From CBDEGR01 sp965237895 (GTDB lineage: Bacteria; Acidobacteriota; Terriglobia; UBA7540; JAPUME01), in the NCBI GenBank assembly GCA_965237895.1, contig CBDEGR010000001.1, positions 606,290 through 670,289 of the forward strand: 64,000 nt of DNA, in the 5' to 3' direction. Under the pieces are notes generated by a model. It saw nothing but the letters and a program-made list of their open reading frames with translations. It did not search any database and was not told where the DNA came from. This document shows, piece by piece, positions 54,041 to 63,644 of this stretch; the stretch's first letter is position 1; every line of letters starts with the position of its first letter. The position numbers and the translations under genes are program-made.

Positions 54041-54861
54041 TTAATTGGTTTTCACCCGCCCGAATCTCCGAAAATCGTAGTCCGGGTCCAGCTCCAGGGT
54101 TCGCATCCAGGCGCGAACGGCATTCTCCGTCTCCTCGGCTTCGATAAAAGCAAATCCGAGCGCGTTGTGGACAAAGGCGGCGTCGGTGACGTAGTCGAGC
54201 GCCTCCTCATAAGCCTGCAGAGCAGCGGGCCAGTTGCGGAACTGTATCGATTGGTAACCCCGATCGCAGAGCTCGCGCCAGTAGGCAGGAGGCGCTCCGG
54301 AAAAAAGGCTGACTTCGAAGGGTTTTGCCTGGGCCAAAAGTTTTCGGGCACAAGCGCGCAGGTGGTCGCCGGCGGGAGAGTTGGGAAAGATGGCCACGGA
54401 TTGAATCAGCTCCCGTAAACCTGAATTGAGTTGATCCAAAGAGGGGTCCGACGTCGAAAGGATTTTCAGCGCGCTGCGGAAGTGCTCACGGCTGGTGAGC
54501 AACGACTCCGTCCGAATCAGGAACTCTTCGGCCTTGGCATGTGCCGGGTCGAGGGAGAGCGCCCCCCGATAGGAGGCTGCCGCCTCCTCCAGGTTCCCAA
54601 CGCTTCCCTCGGCATTCCCCAGAATATAGTGGGCATTCGCATCCCCGGGTCGGCCGCCACGGATCGCTTCAAAGCCTCGCGCGCCCGCCCGTGTTCGCGC
54701 ATTTCAAGAAAGCAGAGACCAAGCTGCGACCACGCACGCGCATGATTCGGATCGGCCTTGAGAACCTCTTCGAAAATCTCAATGGCCGAGTGAAAATCGG
54801 CCTGGGCGAGCGACTCCATCCCGCGGGCGAACTTTTCTCTCAATTGTTCTTTTTGGCTCAT
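54041..54861 (-). CDS. TPR-repeat protein (one frameshift)
   Basis: The N-terminal TPRs read from ATG 54861 (FHSAIEIFEEVLKADPNHAR, LGLCFLEMREHGRAREALKR). The frame changes near 54645, and the sequence goes on in another frame with NAEGSVGNLEEAAASYRGAL and SLDPAHAKAEEFLIR. It ends in FRNWPAALQAYEEALDYV and FAFIEAEETENAVRAWMRTL. The repeat pattern is continuous across the change, so an indel is likely. TPR proteins are adaptors; no partner is evident except the downstream cupin and reductase genes. Confidence 0.7.
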
Positions 54862-54880
54862 GACGGGTTCCGGACCTTGT

Positions 54881-55186
54881 TCACCTCATCTTGACGGCGT
54901 CCAGACTCACGACGGGTTGTTCTCCCACCACCTCGGCGCTGTGCACGGCTCCGGCAGGAACGTGAATCAGGTCACCCGGTCCCAGGATGAATTCCCTGCC
55001 TTTCATGCGAATCCGGAAGCGGCCCTCTACGACCGCGTCTTTCTTCTCGTGAGGGTGCGTGTGGTCGGGGAAATATGTCCCCGGAGGATATTCATAGCGC
55101 GCCACCGAATAGCCTTCCGCTTCGAGCTTCTCCCTCAAGCGGGCCTCGCTCGGCTCACCCCACTTCGATTTCCATGCCTCTAACAT
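54881..55186 (-). CDS. Cupin-domain protein, 101 aa
   Basis: The single small beta-barrel cupin has YEYPPGTYFPDHTHPHEKKD (the first metal motif HxHxxxx) and GPGDLIHVPAGAVHSAEV (second motif). The strong ribosome site GGAGGGGGG precedes ATG 55186. It is probably a metal-binding sensor or enzyme, with no specific reaction inferred. It is read in the same direction as the aldo/keto reductase gene upstream and the TPR gene downstream. Confidence 0.8.
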   Translation of the reverse strand: MLEAWKSKWGEPSEARLREKLEAEGYSVARYEYPPGTYFPDHTHPHEKKDAVVEGRFRIRMKGREFILGPGDLIHVPAGAVHSAEVVGEQPVVSLDAVKMR

Positions 55187-55267
55187 TCCCCCCTCCGTCC
55201 TTCACGCAATGGGGACCCTGAGGCTCCCTGCGCTCGAACATCCCATTCGAGCGGACGATACCCGGTG

Positions 55268-56368
55268 TCAAAACAGTTTACCCATTTCCTCCCGACTCAG
55301 AGGAGGAATTCGGGCGGTCTCGAGATTTTCTTCCAGATGCTCGATGTGACTCATTCCCACCAGCGCGCAACCGACTCCCGGCGCGGAGCGAGCGAATTGG
55401 ATGGCCCGTTGGGCATCGCTCCGCAAACCGGGAAACCATTTCTGAGCCTCGGGCGGCAGGTTTCGGGAGAGTTGCCCCTGGAGGATGGAAGCAGAGGCAA
55501 ATACCGTCAGGCCAAATTTCTCCGCCGCATCGAGCAACGAAACCCGGTTTCCGTCGAGCGACTGGTTCCTGGCCACAATCGCCTCGGGCATTCCCAGGTT
55601 CAGCGGCAGTTGAACTGCGCGGAAGTGATGGTCCTTGCCGCCCACTTCTGTCGCCAACTCGACCAGCCGAGGAAGCGAAATCGCGTCCCGGGTGTCGGCT
55701 CCCACGCGGAATGCGGACCAGGTGGCGGCGCCATAGGTCCGAATCTTTCCCCCCGAGACCATCTCCTCAAGCTTCTCAAAGGCCGCACGCAAGCGCCGGT
55801 AGAATTCCTCCTTTTCAATCTCCCCCAGCTGGGTTTCAGGATTGTGAATGTAATAGATGTCGAGAGTCTCAAGCTGGAGGTTTTCCAGGCTTCGCTCGAC
55901 CTGCGACTCCAGAAAGCGGGGAGCCATCGAGTGGCAGCCGGCGGCCAACTCCTCAGGACGCAATAAGCCGGGAGCCAGGAATGTCTCTTGAAAAAACCGC
56001 TGCGGGTCGGGAGGCGCTGCACCATCAAAACTGAGGAACCCGCCCTTCGTCGAGACGACGAACTCATCTCGTCGAACAGCGCCCGAGCCGACGGCCGCCT
56101 GCAATGCTTCGCCCACCGAACGCTCACTCCGCTGGTGGCGGTAGTTGATCGCCGAATCGAATGCATTCAGCCCCAACCCCAGCGCCCGTTCGGCAGTGTC
56201 GCGATACTGAACGTCCGTTTGCGAATCCGGCCCGCCCAGATAAGTCCCCAACCCTACCGAGGAGATCCAGACTTCTCCGGCGAGCCGGAAATGGCCGGGC
56301 ATCCGGTCCTCAAAACGCTTCTTAAAGCGCAGGGTCCCTTCCCGCGTTGCATACCCCTCGAGTTTCAT
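55268..56368 (-). CDS. Aldo/keto reductase
   Basis: The 366-aa NAD(P)H-dependent oxidoreductase has ISSVGLGTYLGG, the catalytic Asp/Tyr segment NAFDSAINYRHQRSERSVGE, the Lys in VVSTKGGF, LDIYYIHNPETQL (His region), and the cofactor-end pattern GCALVGMSHIEHLEENLETA. The family acts on varied aldehydes and ketones. The start at ATG 56368 has GGGGAAAGGA before it. The protein is 30-60 residues longer than common AKRs, from the N-terminal tail and a long insert after residue 100. Confidence 0.82.
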   Translation of the reverse strand: MKLEGYATREGTLRFKKRFEDRMPGHFRLAGEVWISSVGLGTYLGGPDSQTDVQYRDTAERALGLGLNAFDSAINYRHQRSERSVGEALQAAVGSGAVRRDEFVVSTKGGFLSFDGAAPPDPQRFFQETFLAPGLLRPEELAAGCHSMAPRFLESQVERSLENLQLETLDIYYIHNPETQLGEIEKEEFYRRLRAAFEKLEEMVSGGKIRTYGAATWSAFRVGADTRDAISLPRLVELATEVGGKDHHFRAVQLPLNLGMPEAIVARNQSLDGNRVSLLDAAEKFGLTVFASASILQGQLSRNLPPEAQKWFPGLRSDAQRAIQFARSAPGVGCALVGMSHIEHLEENLETARIPPLSREEMGKLF

Positions 56369-56559
56369 TCCTTTCCCCCGATTCAAGCTGAACGGCCTGG
56401 CAACCTGCTGCCCCTGCTCCCCGGGGGATCAGATCGTCTGGCCCTGGTAATTCCGATTGACAACAAAACCCTTGGGGCCGAATCCATTTCCAGGATTCGG
56501 CACAGAAGGGAAAAGAATTCAAATAAGAATTGGAAGAATTCCCCGCTTCATGAACGAGC

Positions 56560-58293
56560 CTACGGCCCCTTCTGGATGGGGTGGCCGCCCTCCACCCAGG
56601 CCTCAAATCCATCCGCAAAGACCGCCAGCAAATTCTCCCCAAACCCGTTGGCCAACAGAAGCCGCCCCGTGGACCGGCTCTCGGCGCAAGGATCACCGCT
56701 TGCGGTCGACTGGCCGTAGATGACAATCTTGCGGTCCTTGGGCAGTTTGCCCAGGCCGGCCTCGGCCTGGGTCACGGGGAGATTCATGGCCCCGCGAATG
56801 TGACCGGCACTGAATTCGTCGGGGTCACGCACGTCGAGAAACACGACACCGTTCCCGCCCGAAAACAACTGCTGAGTCTCTTCCATCCCGATACTGGGGG
56901 GTTCAGGCGGCAAATCCTCCGAGCAGGCTCCGAACGATCCACCGAAGGAGGCAAAGGGATTGTCCGCCCCCAGCGAGGCAGTTCCCCTCAACAAGGGACC
57001 GGAATCCGTGGAGCCGAAAGAAACCGTTTCCGGGTCCTCTCCCGCTGCGGCGCAATCCTGCAGATCAGCGATTCTCGAAGCAGGCGAAGCATGGGCGAGG
57101 GTAGGCTTCTCCTCCGCGTCCGGTCGAGTCCTCGGCGTCACCCGTGTGGCCGAGGCTTCAGGGGGTTGAGCGCCGGCTGTTACCACCTCGCCGGAAGCCA
57201 CTTCAATCATGCGGGCAAACTGTTCATAGGAAATCTGGCCGCTCACGGCTCTCCGGCCGACGAAAAAGGTGGGCGTTCCCCGGACTCCCAGTTCCTCGCC
57301 GTCTTCGCGGTCCTTTCTAACCCGCTCGGCCATCTCTCCCGAATCGAGACATTGGTTGAAAGACTCCATTTCCAGCCCGATCCGGGTGGCATAACCTTTC
57401 AACCCTTCGGGCCGCAGGTCCTGCTGATGGTCAAAAAAGACTGCGACGGCATCCCAGTACTTCCCCTGATCCGCGGCGCACTCGGCGGCTTCGGCGGCTT
57501 TCCAGGAATGGGCATGAATCTTCGTGAGCGGAAAATGGCGAAGTGTGTAGCGAATCTTCTCTCCATAAGTCTCGCGAATCCGCTCGACCACCGGTTCCAT
57601 TTTGGCGCAAGTCCCACATTCGAGGTCGGCAAATTCGACGATCACGAGCTTTGCGTCCTCCGGCCCCCGCCAGTGACTCTCAGGGCGGCGCAGTCGGTTC
57701 AGGTTGCCTTCGGCAACGTCGGTCGGGCCCACCGGCCCCCCCCCACGCGTGAGAAACACCCAGGCAGGAATGCTGATAATCGCCGCCGCCAGGACAGCCA
57801 GATAACTCCCGGCTACGGCACGGACTTTCCCGCCAACGTCGGGCCCCGAAACCCAAACCGCGGCCGGATTGCGCACCTCAAGGACTGCCAAACCAAAGAG
57901 CAGCGTCACCACAACGGCGGAAACCACGCACCAGATACACCAGGCATGAATCACGAAAGCTTCAACCGCAGTCAGTGCCACAGAAGCCAGCAGACCTGCG
58001 CCCGAGATGGCGACGATTGCGTAAAGACCCAGTCGGCCCAAAGGAAAGCGGGTTCTGAAGGCACCTCTCACCAGGGGGACACCCAAAGCCAGCAGGGCGA
58101 TTGCCGCGTACATGACGACGCCGTAGAGAGGCAAAGGGAGCCCCCAGAGCACCGCATAGGAGCTGGCACGAACCTCGTCGCATCCCGTTCCCAGGCAAAG
58201 CATGGGTCGAGAATTCGAGGTATACATCCAAAGCAGGTAGGCGGCGACAAAGACACCTACCAGACTCAGGCCAAAAATCAGTCGCGGCCTCAT
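56560..58293 (-). CDS. VKOR-DsbA-rhodanese three-domain fusion protein
   Basis: The 577-aa protein starts at ATG 58293. Residues 1-145 form a VKOR-like membrane domain: Cys33 and Cys38 in CLGTGCDEVRASSYA and the active CxxC (Cys119-Cys122) in HAWCIWCVVS. After another helix (about 163-182), a DsbA-like thioredoxin domain follows with CGTC (Cys226-Cys229) in LECGTCAKM and the cis-Pro segment VRGTPTFFVG. The C-terminus has a rhodanese-like domain (FLDVRDPDEFSAGHIRGAMN), but the usual Tyr-Cys active loop reads YGQSTASGDPCAESRST, where the first Cys is missing. VKOR would reoxidise the DsbA domain against quinone for disulfide formation in the periplasm. The rhodanese part is probably structural or a binding domain. 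Confidence 0.85.
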   Translation of the reverse strand: MRPRLIFGLSLVGVFVAAYLLWMYTSNSRPMLCLGTGCDEVRASSYAVLWGLPLPLYGVVMYAAIALLALGVPLVRGAFRTRFPLGRLGLYAIVAISGAGLLASVALTAVEAFVIHAWCIWCVVSAVVVTLLFGLAVLEVRNPAAVWVSGPDVGGKVRAVAGSYLAVLAAAIISIPAWVFLTRGGGPVGPTDVAEGNLNRLRRPESHWRGPEDAKLVIVEFADLECGTCAKMEPVVERIRETYGEKIRYTLRHFPLTKIHAHSWKAAEAAECAADQGKYWDAVAVFFDHQQDLRPEGLKGYATRIGLEMESFNQCLDSGEMAERVRKDREDGEELGVRGTPTFFVGRRAVSGQISYEQFARMIEVASGEVVTAGAQPPEASATRVTPRTRPDAEEKPTLAHASPASRIADLQDCAAAGEDPETVSFGSTDSGPLLRGTASLGADNPFASFGGSFGACSEDLPPEPPSIGMEETQQLFSGGNGVVFLDVRDPDEFSAGHIRGAMNLPVTQAEAGLGKLPKDRKIVIYGQSTASGDPCAESRSTGRLLLANGFGENLLAVFADGFEAWVEGGHPIQKGP

Positions 58294-58567
58294 TTTTCCT
58301 CTTCTCAGGTCTCTTCCGAACCGTCGGCTAACGGCCCGCCGCAGGGGCGCGGCGAGGCGAACCTCCAGAATTCTCAACTATTATACTTCAAGCAGCCTTT
58401 GATTATTCCTAATTGGACCCTCACTGTCGATCCTTTCCGGCCTGGGGCCAAAAGAAAGGTAGCTCAGGGCGTCTGTTGCATGCGCAAACCCGTCCCCGAA
58501 TGACTGCGGGGATGTCAAAAAGACGTGCCTGGGTAGGATAGAAGAGGAGTCTGACTCTGTCCAGCCG

Positions 58568-58924
58568 TCAATTCCTGCTGGTGCCGTGTGGATCCTGGCA
58601 GTCGAAACAGAAACGAGCCCAGGGAATGGCCTTCAGACGATTGTGTGAAATTGGTTCATCGCACATTTCACAGATTCCGAAGCCGCCCTTCTGGATTCTC
58701 CCCAGGGCATCATCAACGTCCTGCAGGGTCTGAAACCTGAGGTTGACTAAGCAGGCGGCCACGTCCTGTTCCACGACGTGCGAGGCAAATTCGAACGTAT
58801 CCGGGGATCGGCTCGGAATGATTACCATCCTCGATTCAATACGGCTCGCCGCCAACAACTCGTCCCTCTTCTTGAGCAAGGTGCGGCGGTGGGTATTTTT
58901 CGGAATTCTCTGTCGCTTGGCCAT
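58568..58924 (-). CDS. DksA/TraR-family zinc-finger protein
   Basis: The 118-aa protein has a helical N-terminal half (KRDELLAASRIESRM) and the C4 zinc finger GICEMCDEPISHNRLKAIPW with CFDC. These DksA-like proteins bind RNA polymerase or act as chaperones; without the DxxDxA tip motif of DksA (the helical region reads QDVDDALGRI) the role is not assured. ATG 58924 is used; 14 longer in-frame residues are ignored. It follows the DUF971 gene by 11 bp. Confidence 0.85.
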   Translation of the reverse strand: MAKRQRIPKNTHRRTLLKKRDELLAASRIESRMVIIPSRSPDTFEFASHVVEQDVAACLVNLRFQTLQDVDDALGRIQKGGFGICEMCDEPISHNRLKAIPWARFCFDCQDPHGTSRN

Positions 58925-58935
58925 ACAGTACACCA

Positions 58936-59247
58936 TCAGAGAGAGACCACCGGAGATTGGCACTGAGTGCAGCAGCACAACGCACGCAGTAATTCATAGG
59001 AATAAGGCGGCGGATTGTGTCCGTCACTCCAGCGGAATTGAATCCCGGCGGTGCCCTGGTCTTCACTGTTCACAGGAAGGACCGCTCTCTTCGGTCTCCT
59101 GCCCGAACGACGGGAAACACAAAGCAGGCAAGGACAATGCGCTCGCAAATATCCGTAAGGGAAAATGCTCCGATGCCCGTCCTCCCAAATCACCATCACT
59201 CCCGAAACTCGGAGGTAATGAATTCGATTTGGGGTCATGGTTTCCAC
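58936..59247 (-). CDS. DUF971-family protein
   Basis: The 103-aa protein has VIWEDGHRSIFPYGYLRAHC and PCLLC, then FRWSDGHNPPPYSYELLRAL and CCCTQC, the two WxDGHxxx-LRxxCPC patterns of DUF971, also found at the N-terminus of gamma-butyrobetaine hydroxylases. The Cys clusters probably bind iron or zinc. Function is unknown. It is transcribed with the DksA-like gene. Confidence 0.82.
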   Translation of the reverse strand: METMTPNRIHYLRVSGVMVIWEDGHRSIFPYGYLRAHCPCLLCVSRRSGRRPKRAVLPVNSEDQGTAGIQFRWSDGHNPPPYSYELLRALCCCTQCQSPVVSL

Positions 59248-59447
59248 TTTATTGAGTCACTCAATCCCCGCCCGGCCTAGGCCGTTTCGAACCACCTGCT
59301 CCCGCCCCGGACCAGCGAAAGGCAGGTCGTAAATGATGAAAGAAAGGGCCTCAGGTCGCGATTTGATAGGTCATGTTTCAATTCATGCTGATTTCAAGAG
59401 TCGCAAAACCTCGGCGGCTCTGCATCGTAAAACGCATATCTAAGTGA

Positions 59448-59464
59448 ATATAAATGACTTATAT
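59448..59464. promoter_or_regulatory. AT-rich inverted repeat in the regulatory region of the SufR-like gene
   Basis: ATATAA (59448-59453) and TTATAT (59459-59464) are inverted with 5 bp between. They lie in an AT-rich stretch of the 360-bp gap 59248-59607, 144 bp before the regulator start. It may be an operator. Nothing else clear is in the gap. Confidence 0.3.
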
Positions 59465-59607
59465 CAATACCCCTGAGGGGCGTTCCGCCTATTGCCTACC
59501 GCTTTCCCTTCCTAACAACGTATAGACTAGGGAACATAGTAAGTCAAGTAATATATTTCTAAAATACAGTATTGCTTTATCCCTTCGGAGTAGGTACAAT
59601 TTAATGC

Positions 59608-60301
59608 GTGAGTAGACCTAGTGCTTTGAGTCCGACGCAGCGGCTGGTGTTGGAACACCTCAAACGCAGGGGTGCGGCAACAGCCAAGCAGATTGCAAAA
59701 TCTTTACTGGTGACCCCGATGGCTGTCCGTCACCACCTTGCGGTGCTGGACAAAGCAGGTCTGGTCTCTACGACCCTGGAAAGGGGCCGCGCGGGTCGAC
59801 CCACTTACCTCTATTCCCCTACCGAGGACGCTGAATCTTACTTTCCGAATGAATACGCGGCTTTTGCCACCCGGCTACTCCAGGCCGTCGTGGATCTTGA
59901 CGGGGAGGCCAAGCTCGAATTCATTTTTTTCACGCATCAAGAGAGCTGAACTGAACCGCCATCGGTCCCGAATGGTCGGTAAGAAATTGGGAGAAAAAGT
60001 TGCCGAAATGGTCAACATCCAGAACGAGGCGGGATATATGGCCGAGTGGCACGAGGCAGGCAACAACAATTTCGAGATTATCGAACGAAATTGCGCGATC
60101 TGGCAGGTAGCCCGGATCTGCAACCAGACATGCGAGTGTGAAACTTCCGTTATGGAATCGCTCCTCGGTACGCCCGTTCATCGGAGGGAAACCATCACCG
60201 ACGGCGGCCTCACCTGTGCCTTTGTAATCTCGGGAAATTCCCACATTTCATCCGAGGAAGTCGGCGGGAACGGTTCCCCACGGAGCAAAGCCGGCGAGTA
60301 G
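59608..60301 (+). CDS. SufR-like Fe-S transcriptional regulator (one frameshift)
   Basis: The start is GTG 59608. The DeoR/ArsR-like winged helix (LSPTQRLVLEHLKRRGAATA, QIAKSLLVTPMAVRHHLAVL) is followed by a linker and, after a frame change in the T-run near 59925, a cluster domain with NCAIWQVARICNQTCECETS and GGLTCAFVIS. The Cys arrangement fits the [4Fe-4S] site of SufR-like repressors of Fe-S assembly genes. No suf genes are in the window. Without repair, the first frame would make only the DNA-binding half. Confidence 0.75.
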
Positions 60302-60484
60302 GAATCCGCCAATCCCACGCCCTCCTTTCCACTGATCCCGAGCTCTAAATCACTTTGCGTCACCCTGATCCTTCCCAGGTCTTTCCCTGCGCCGCGATTT
60401 CGGCTTATGATTCAACAAGGTTTGCCACAAGGAAGGGGACCGTGTGTGAAGAAGGAGTACGAATGCCGGAGGGAGCAAGGAGCG

Positions 60485-60703
60485 TCAGGAAGAAGGGTAC
60501 CGCCGACGGTGGAAGAAAAGCAGCAATTCGATCACACCGTAAACACACAAGCAAAACCATGCGTCCACCACCGTGCCCAGGTCGAGCTCAAATCGGCGGT
60601 GGTGCATTTCCGAGGGCAAAAAGGGCATCAGCCAGAAATAGAGGAGGTTTCCCACAAGGACCGCAGCCATCGCCTTATAGAAACGCGCTGTTTTCTGCGT
60701 CAT
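60485..60703 (-). CDS. Small membrane protein, 72 aa
   Basis: There are two membrane helices (about residues 10-28 and 48-65; AMAAVLVGNLLYFWLMPFLP, DAWFCLCVYGVIELLLFFHR) with a short charged loop between (EMHHRRFELDLG) and a basic C-terminus. ATG 60703 begins MTQKTARFYK. The family is not recognised, though the pattern recurs as I remember it in acidobacterial genomes. Confidence 0.6.
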   Translation of the reverse strand: MTQKTARFYKAMAAVLVGNLLYFWLMPFLPSEMHHRRFELDLGTVVDAWFCLCVYGVIELLLFFHRRRYPSS

Positions 60704-60834
60704 GATGCTTCCGACTCTCTTTAAGATCACTTGCTTCGTGAACTGCGGGCGCCCTTGCCCGCCGCGAGAGCCACGCCCATCTTAGATTTGGTTTCACCTA
60801 GGTTTCGGCTTATTCTATTATAAAATGCTTTGCC

Positions 60835-62959
60835 ATGCCGTTTGATCGGAAGCTTTCACTCAACTCTCCCGTGCAATACCTGAAGGGTGTCGGACCCTCC
60901 CGCGCCAAGCTCCTGGAGTCGCGCGGTATCACCACCGTCGAGGACCTGCTCTACTACCCGCCCTTCCGTTATGAGGACCGGAGCGCGGTCACTCCCGTAC
61001 GGGACCTGGTTGCGGGGCAGATGGCCACCGTGATTCTCTCCGTATTGACCACCGGGGCTCACCCGCACCCGGCGTGGAATGGCTATCTTTGACCTGGCGG
61101 GCTCGGATGAGAGCGGCCTATTCCATTGCAAGTGGTTCAACGCTCCCTACCTGAGCACGGACCGGGTTTTCCGGCCCGGTCTAAAAGCCTATTTCTACGG
61201 CAAGGTGGAACAGAATCGCTAACGGACGGGGAACCTGCAGATGATCCAACCGCAATTCGAAATTCTCCCTGAGGAGGAAGCTTCTTCCCAACCGCGCGAA
61301 GCTGGGAAGATCGTTCCCATCTACGAATCCATCGGGACCCTTAATCCCCGTCTGTTACGCCGACTGCAATCCTCAGCGCTGGGAGTGCTGGGAGAAGCGA
61401 TTCCCGAAACCTTGCCGGCCTCGGTCCTCGGGCGCACGGAACTCCCGGACCGCGGCTCTTCGCTGAGGCTCACGCATTTCCCGGCGAAAGGGACCTCTCT
61501 CGACGAACTCGGACGTTTCCGTTCTGCGGCGCAACAGAGAATGGCCTTTGAAGAGTTTTTCTTTCTGAGCGTTGGGCTTGCGGTACGGCGAAAAAAGACC
61601 AAAGCCTTGTCCGGCATCGGATTCCGGGTCAGTGAAAAGGTCCGCACCGCCATCAAGACCATGCTCCCTTCCACCCCACCTCCGCTCAGAAGCGGGTCCT
61701 CAAGGAAATCGTCGAGGACATGAAGGCGCCGGTTCCCATGAACCGTCTCATCCAGGGCGACGTCGGTTCCGGCAAAACCATCGTGGCGCTACAAGCTGCG
61801 ATTCTAGCTATGGAGAACGGCTACCAGGTGGCGCTGATGGCGCCGACAGAAATCCTGGCTACCCAGCACTATCTCTACACGCGGAACCTGATGCACAGGC
61901 TTGCCTACCGCGTGGGGCTGCTCATCAGCGGGCAGAAAAGCAAGGAGAAAGCCGATTTCCAGCAGAGGATTCAGGCGGGCGAGGTGGACCTGATTATCGG
62001 CACTCACGCGCTTATCGAAGGAAAAGTGGAGTTCTCCCGCCTGGGATTAGTCATCGTGGACGAGCAGCACCGCTTCGGCGTGCTGCAACGCTTTCGCCTG
62101 ATTCGAAAAGGCGCGAGCCCCGATGTATTGATTATGACCGCCACGCCGATTCCCCGCACCCTGGCCCTGACCCTCTACGGCGACCTGGACGTATCGGTAC
62201 TCGATGAGTTGCCCCCCGACCGCGTCCCCATCCGAACTTCTCTATTCGGGGAGGCGAACCGACCTCAGGCGTTCGAGTTCATCCGTGACCGAGTGCAGCG
62301 CGGGCGAGCAGGCCTATGTCGTCTATCCGGTCATCGAGGAGACTTCGCGGACCCACCTGCGCCCGCAGTGCGAATGTATGAACAACTCTCCAAGGTTGTG
62401 TTTCCCGAGTTCCGTGTAGCCCTGTTGCACGGCCGTCTGCCCAGCCAGGAAAAGGAAGCCGTCATGGCACAGTTCAAGAGCGGGGAGGCACAGGTTCTGG
62501 TAGCGACACAGGTGATCGAGGTGGGTGTCGATGTGCCCAAATGCCACGGTGATGCTGATCGAGCACGCCGACCTGTTCGGGCTCTCCCAACTCCACCAAC
62601 TTCGCGGCCGCATCGGGCGAGGCGGGGTACAATCCTACTGCCTCCTCGCCGTTCCCGAATGCGTAACGGAGGTGGCACAGAAACGCCTCGACGCCATCAC
62701 CGCGTCGAATGACGGCTTCACGATCGCCGAGGCCGACCTGGCGCTGCGTGGGCCGGGAGAGTTTTTTGGCACCCGCCAGTGGGGAGTCCCGGCCTTTCGC
62801 ATGGCCAACATCCTGCGGGACCAGACACTGCTCGAATGGGCCAAGAAGGAAGCCGTGCAGTTTGTGGAAAAACCCGGCTCCCTGGAAGAGTTCAAACGGG
62901 TGATGGAATACCTCGAAACGCAGTGGAAGCGGCGTTACGCGCTTTCACAAGTGGCTTAA
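60835..62959 (+). CDS. recG: ATP-dependent DNA helicase RecG (multiple frameshifts)
   Basis: It is the branch-migration helicase for stalled forks. The N-terminal HhH/wedge segment is VQYLKGVGPSRAKLLESRGI and YYPPFRYEDRS. The helicase domains show Walker A GDVGSGKT, APTEILATQHY, the DEQH box VIVDEQHRFGVLQRFRL, TATPIPRTL and LLHGRLPSQEKEAVM. The C-terminal motif has HQLRGRIGRG and GPGEFFGTRQWGVP. The frame changes near 61070, at a stop near 61220, near 61690, near 62300 and near 62545, all with conserved sequence continuing, so at least five indels are involved. As given, no functional protein would result. rsmD begins directly after the stop. Confidence 0.85.
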
Positions 62960-63543
62960 ATGCGCATCATCGGCGGCGCGCTTCGCGGCCGTACTCTCAA
63001 AACCCTTCGAGGCGCAAAGACCCGCCCAACGGCGGACCAGCTTCGCCAGACCCTGTTTGACGTCCTCGGAGAAAGCATCAGGGAAGCCTTTTCCTGGATG
63101 CGTATGCCGGCAGCGGATCCGTGGGAATCGAGGCCTTGAGCCGTGGCGCGCGCGAAGCGGTCCTGATCGAGTCCTCCCGCGCGGCCACCCAGGTGATTCG
63201 GGCGAACGTCAAGAATCTGGAACTTGCCGGCAGGGCACGAACCGTGCCCTTAAGCGTAAACCGAGCTCTCGAGCGGCTGGCCCGGGAGGGACTCCGTTTC
63301 GACACCGTTTTCGTCGACCCCCCCTACGAGAAGATTGAGGAATACGCCCGTACACTCAGCGCGCTCGACCGGCTCGAACTCCTGGGACCGTTCGCGTGGG
63401 TCATTGTCGAGCATTCCAAACGGCTGGGTTTAGAAACCAGGTACGGCCGCCTGCGGCAGAAAAAGCAGCTCCGCCGGGGAGATTCCCGGCTCTCCTTTTA
63501 CATCCTGGACAACAAGGCAGGAGAATCCGAGTTGTTTCATTGA
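62960..63543 (+). CDS. rsmD: 16S rRNA (guanine-N2) methyltransferase RsmD (one frameshift)
   Basis: It methylates G966 of 16S rRNA. The N-terminal MRIIGGALRGRTLKTLRGAK and TRPTAEQLRQTLFDVLG are typical. After a frame change near 63085 the SAM domain follows (LDAYAGSGSVGIEALSRGAR), with the catalytic-loop VDPPYEK and a C-terminal WVIVEHSKR. The repaired length is normal. The start touches the recG stop. Confidence 0.87.
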
Positions 63544-63644
63544 CACGGACTCACCTGGGCGACTAAATTCCCAGGGAGACAGCAAGGAAACAACAAGGCA
63601 CGCGGGGCCGTCCCGCAGAGGGTCCCCCAAGGAGAAAACGGAAT

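Noticed and set aside
56581..58503. 640-aa plus-strand frame opposite the VKOR fusion gene
   Set aside because: Composition is that of an antisense shadow (His/Arg/Gly/Ser-rich, no domains). The minus-strand frame has three recognisable domains.
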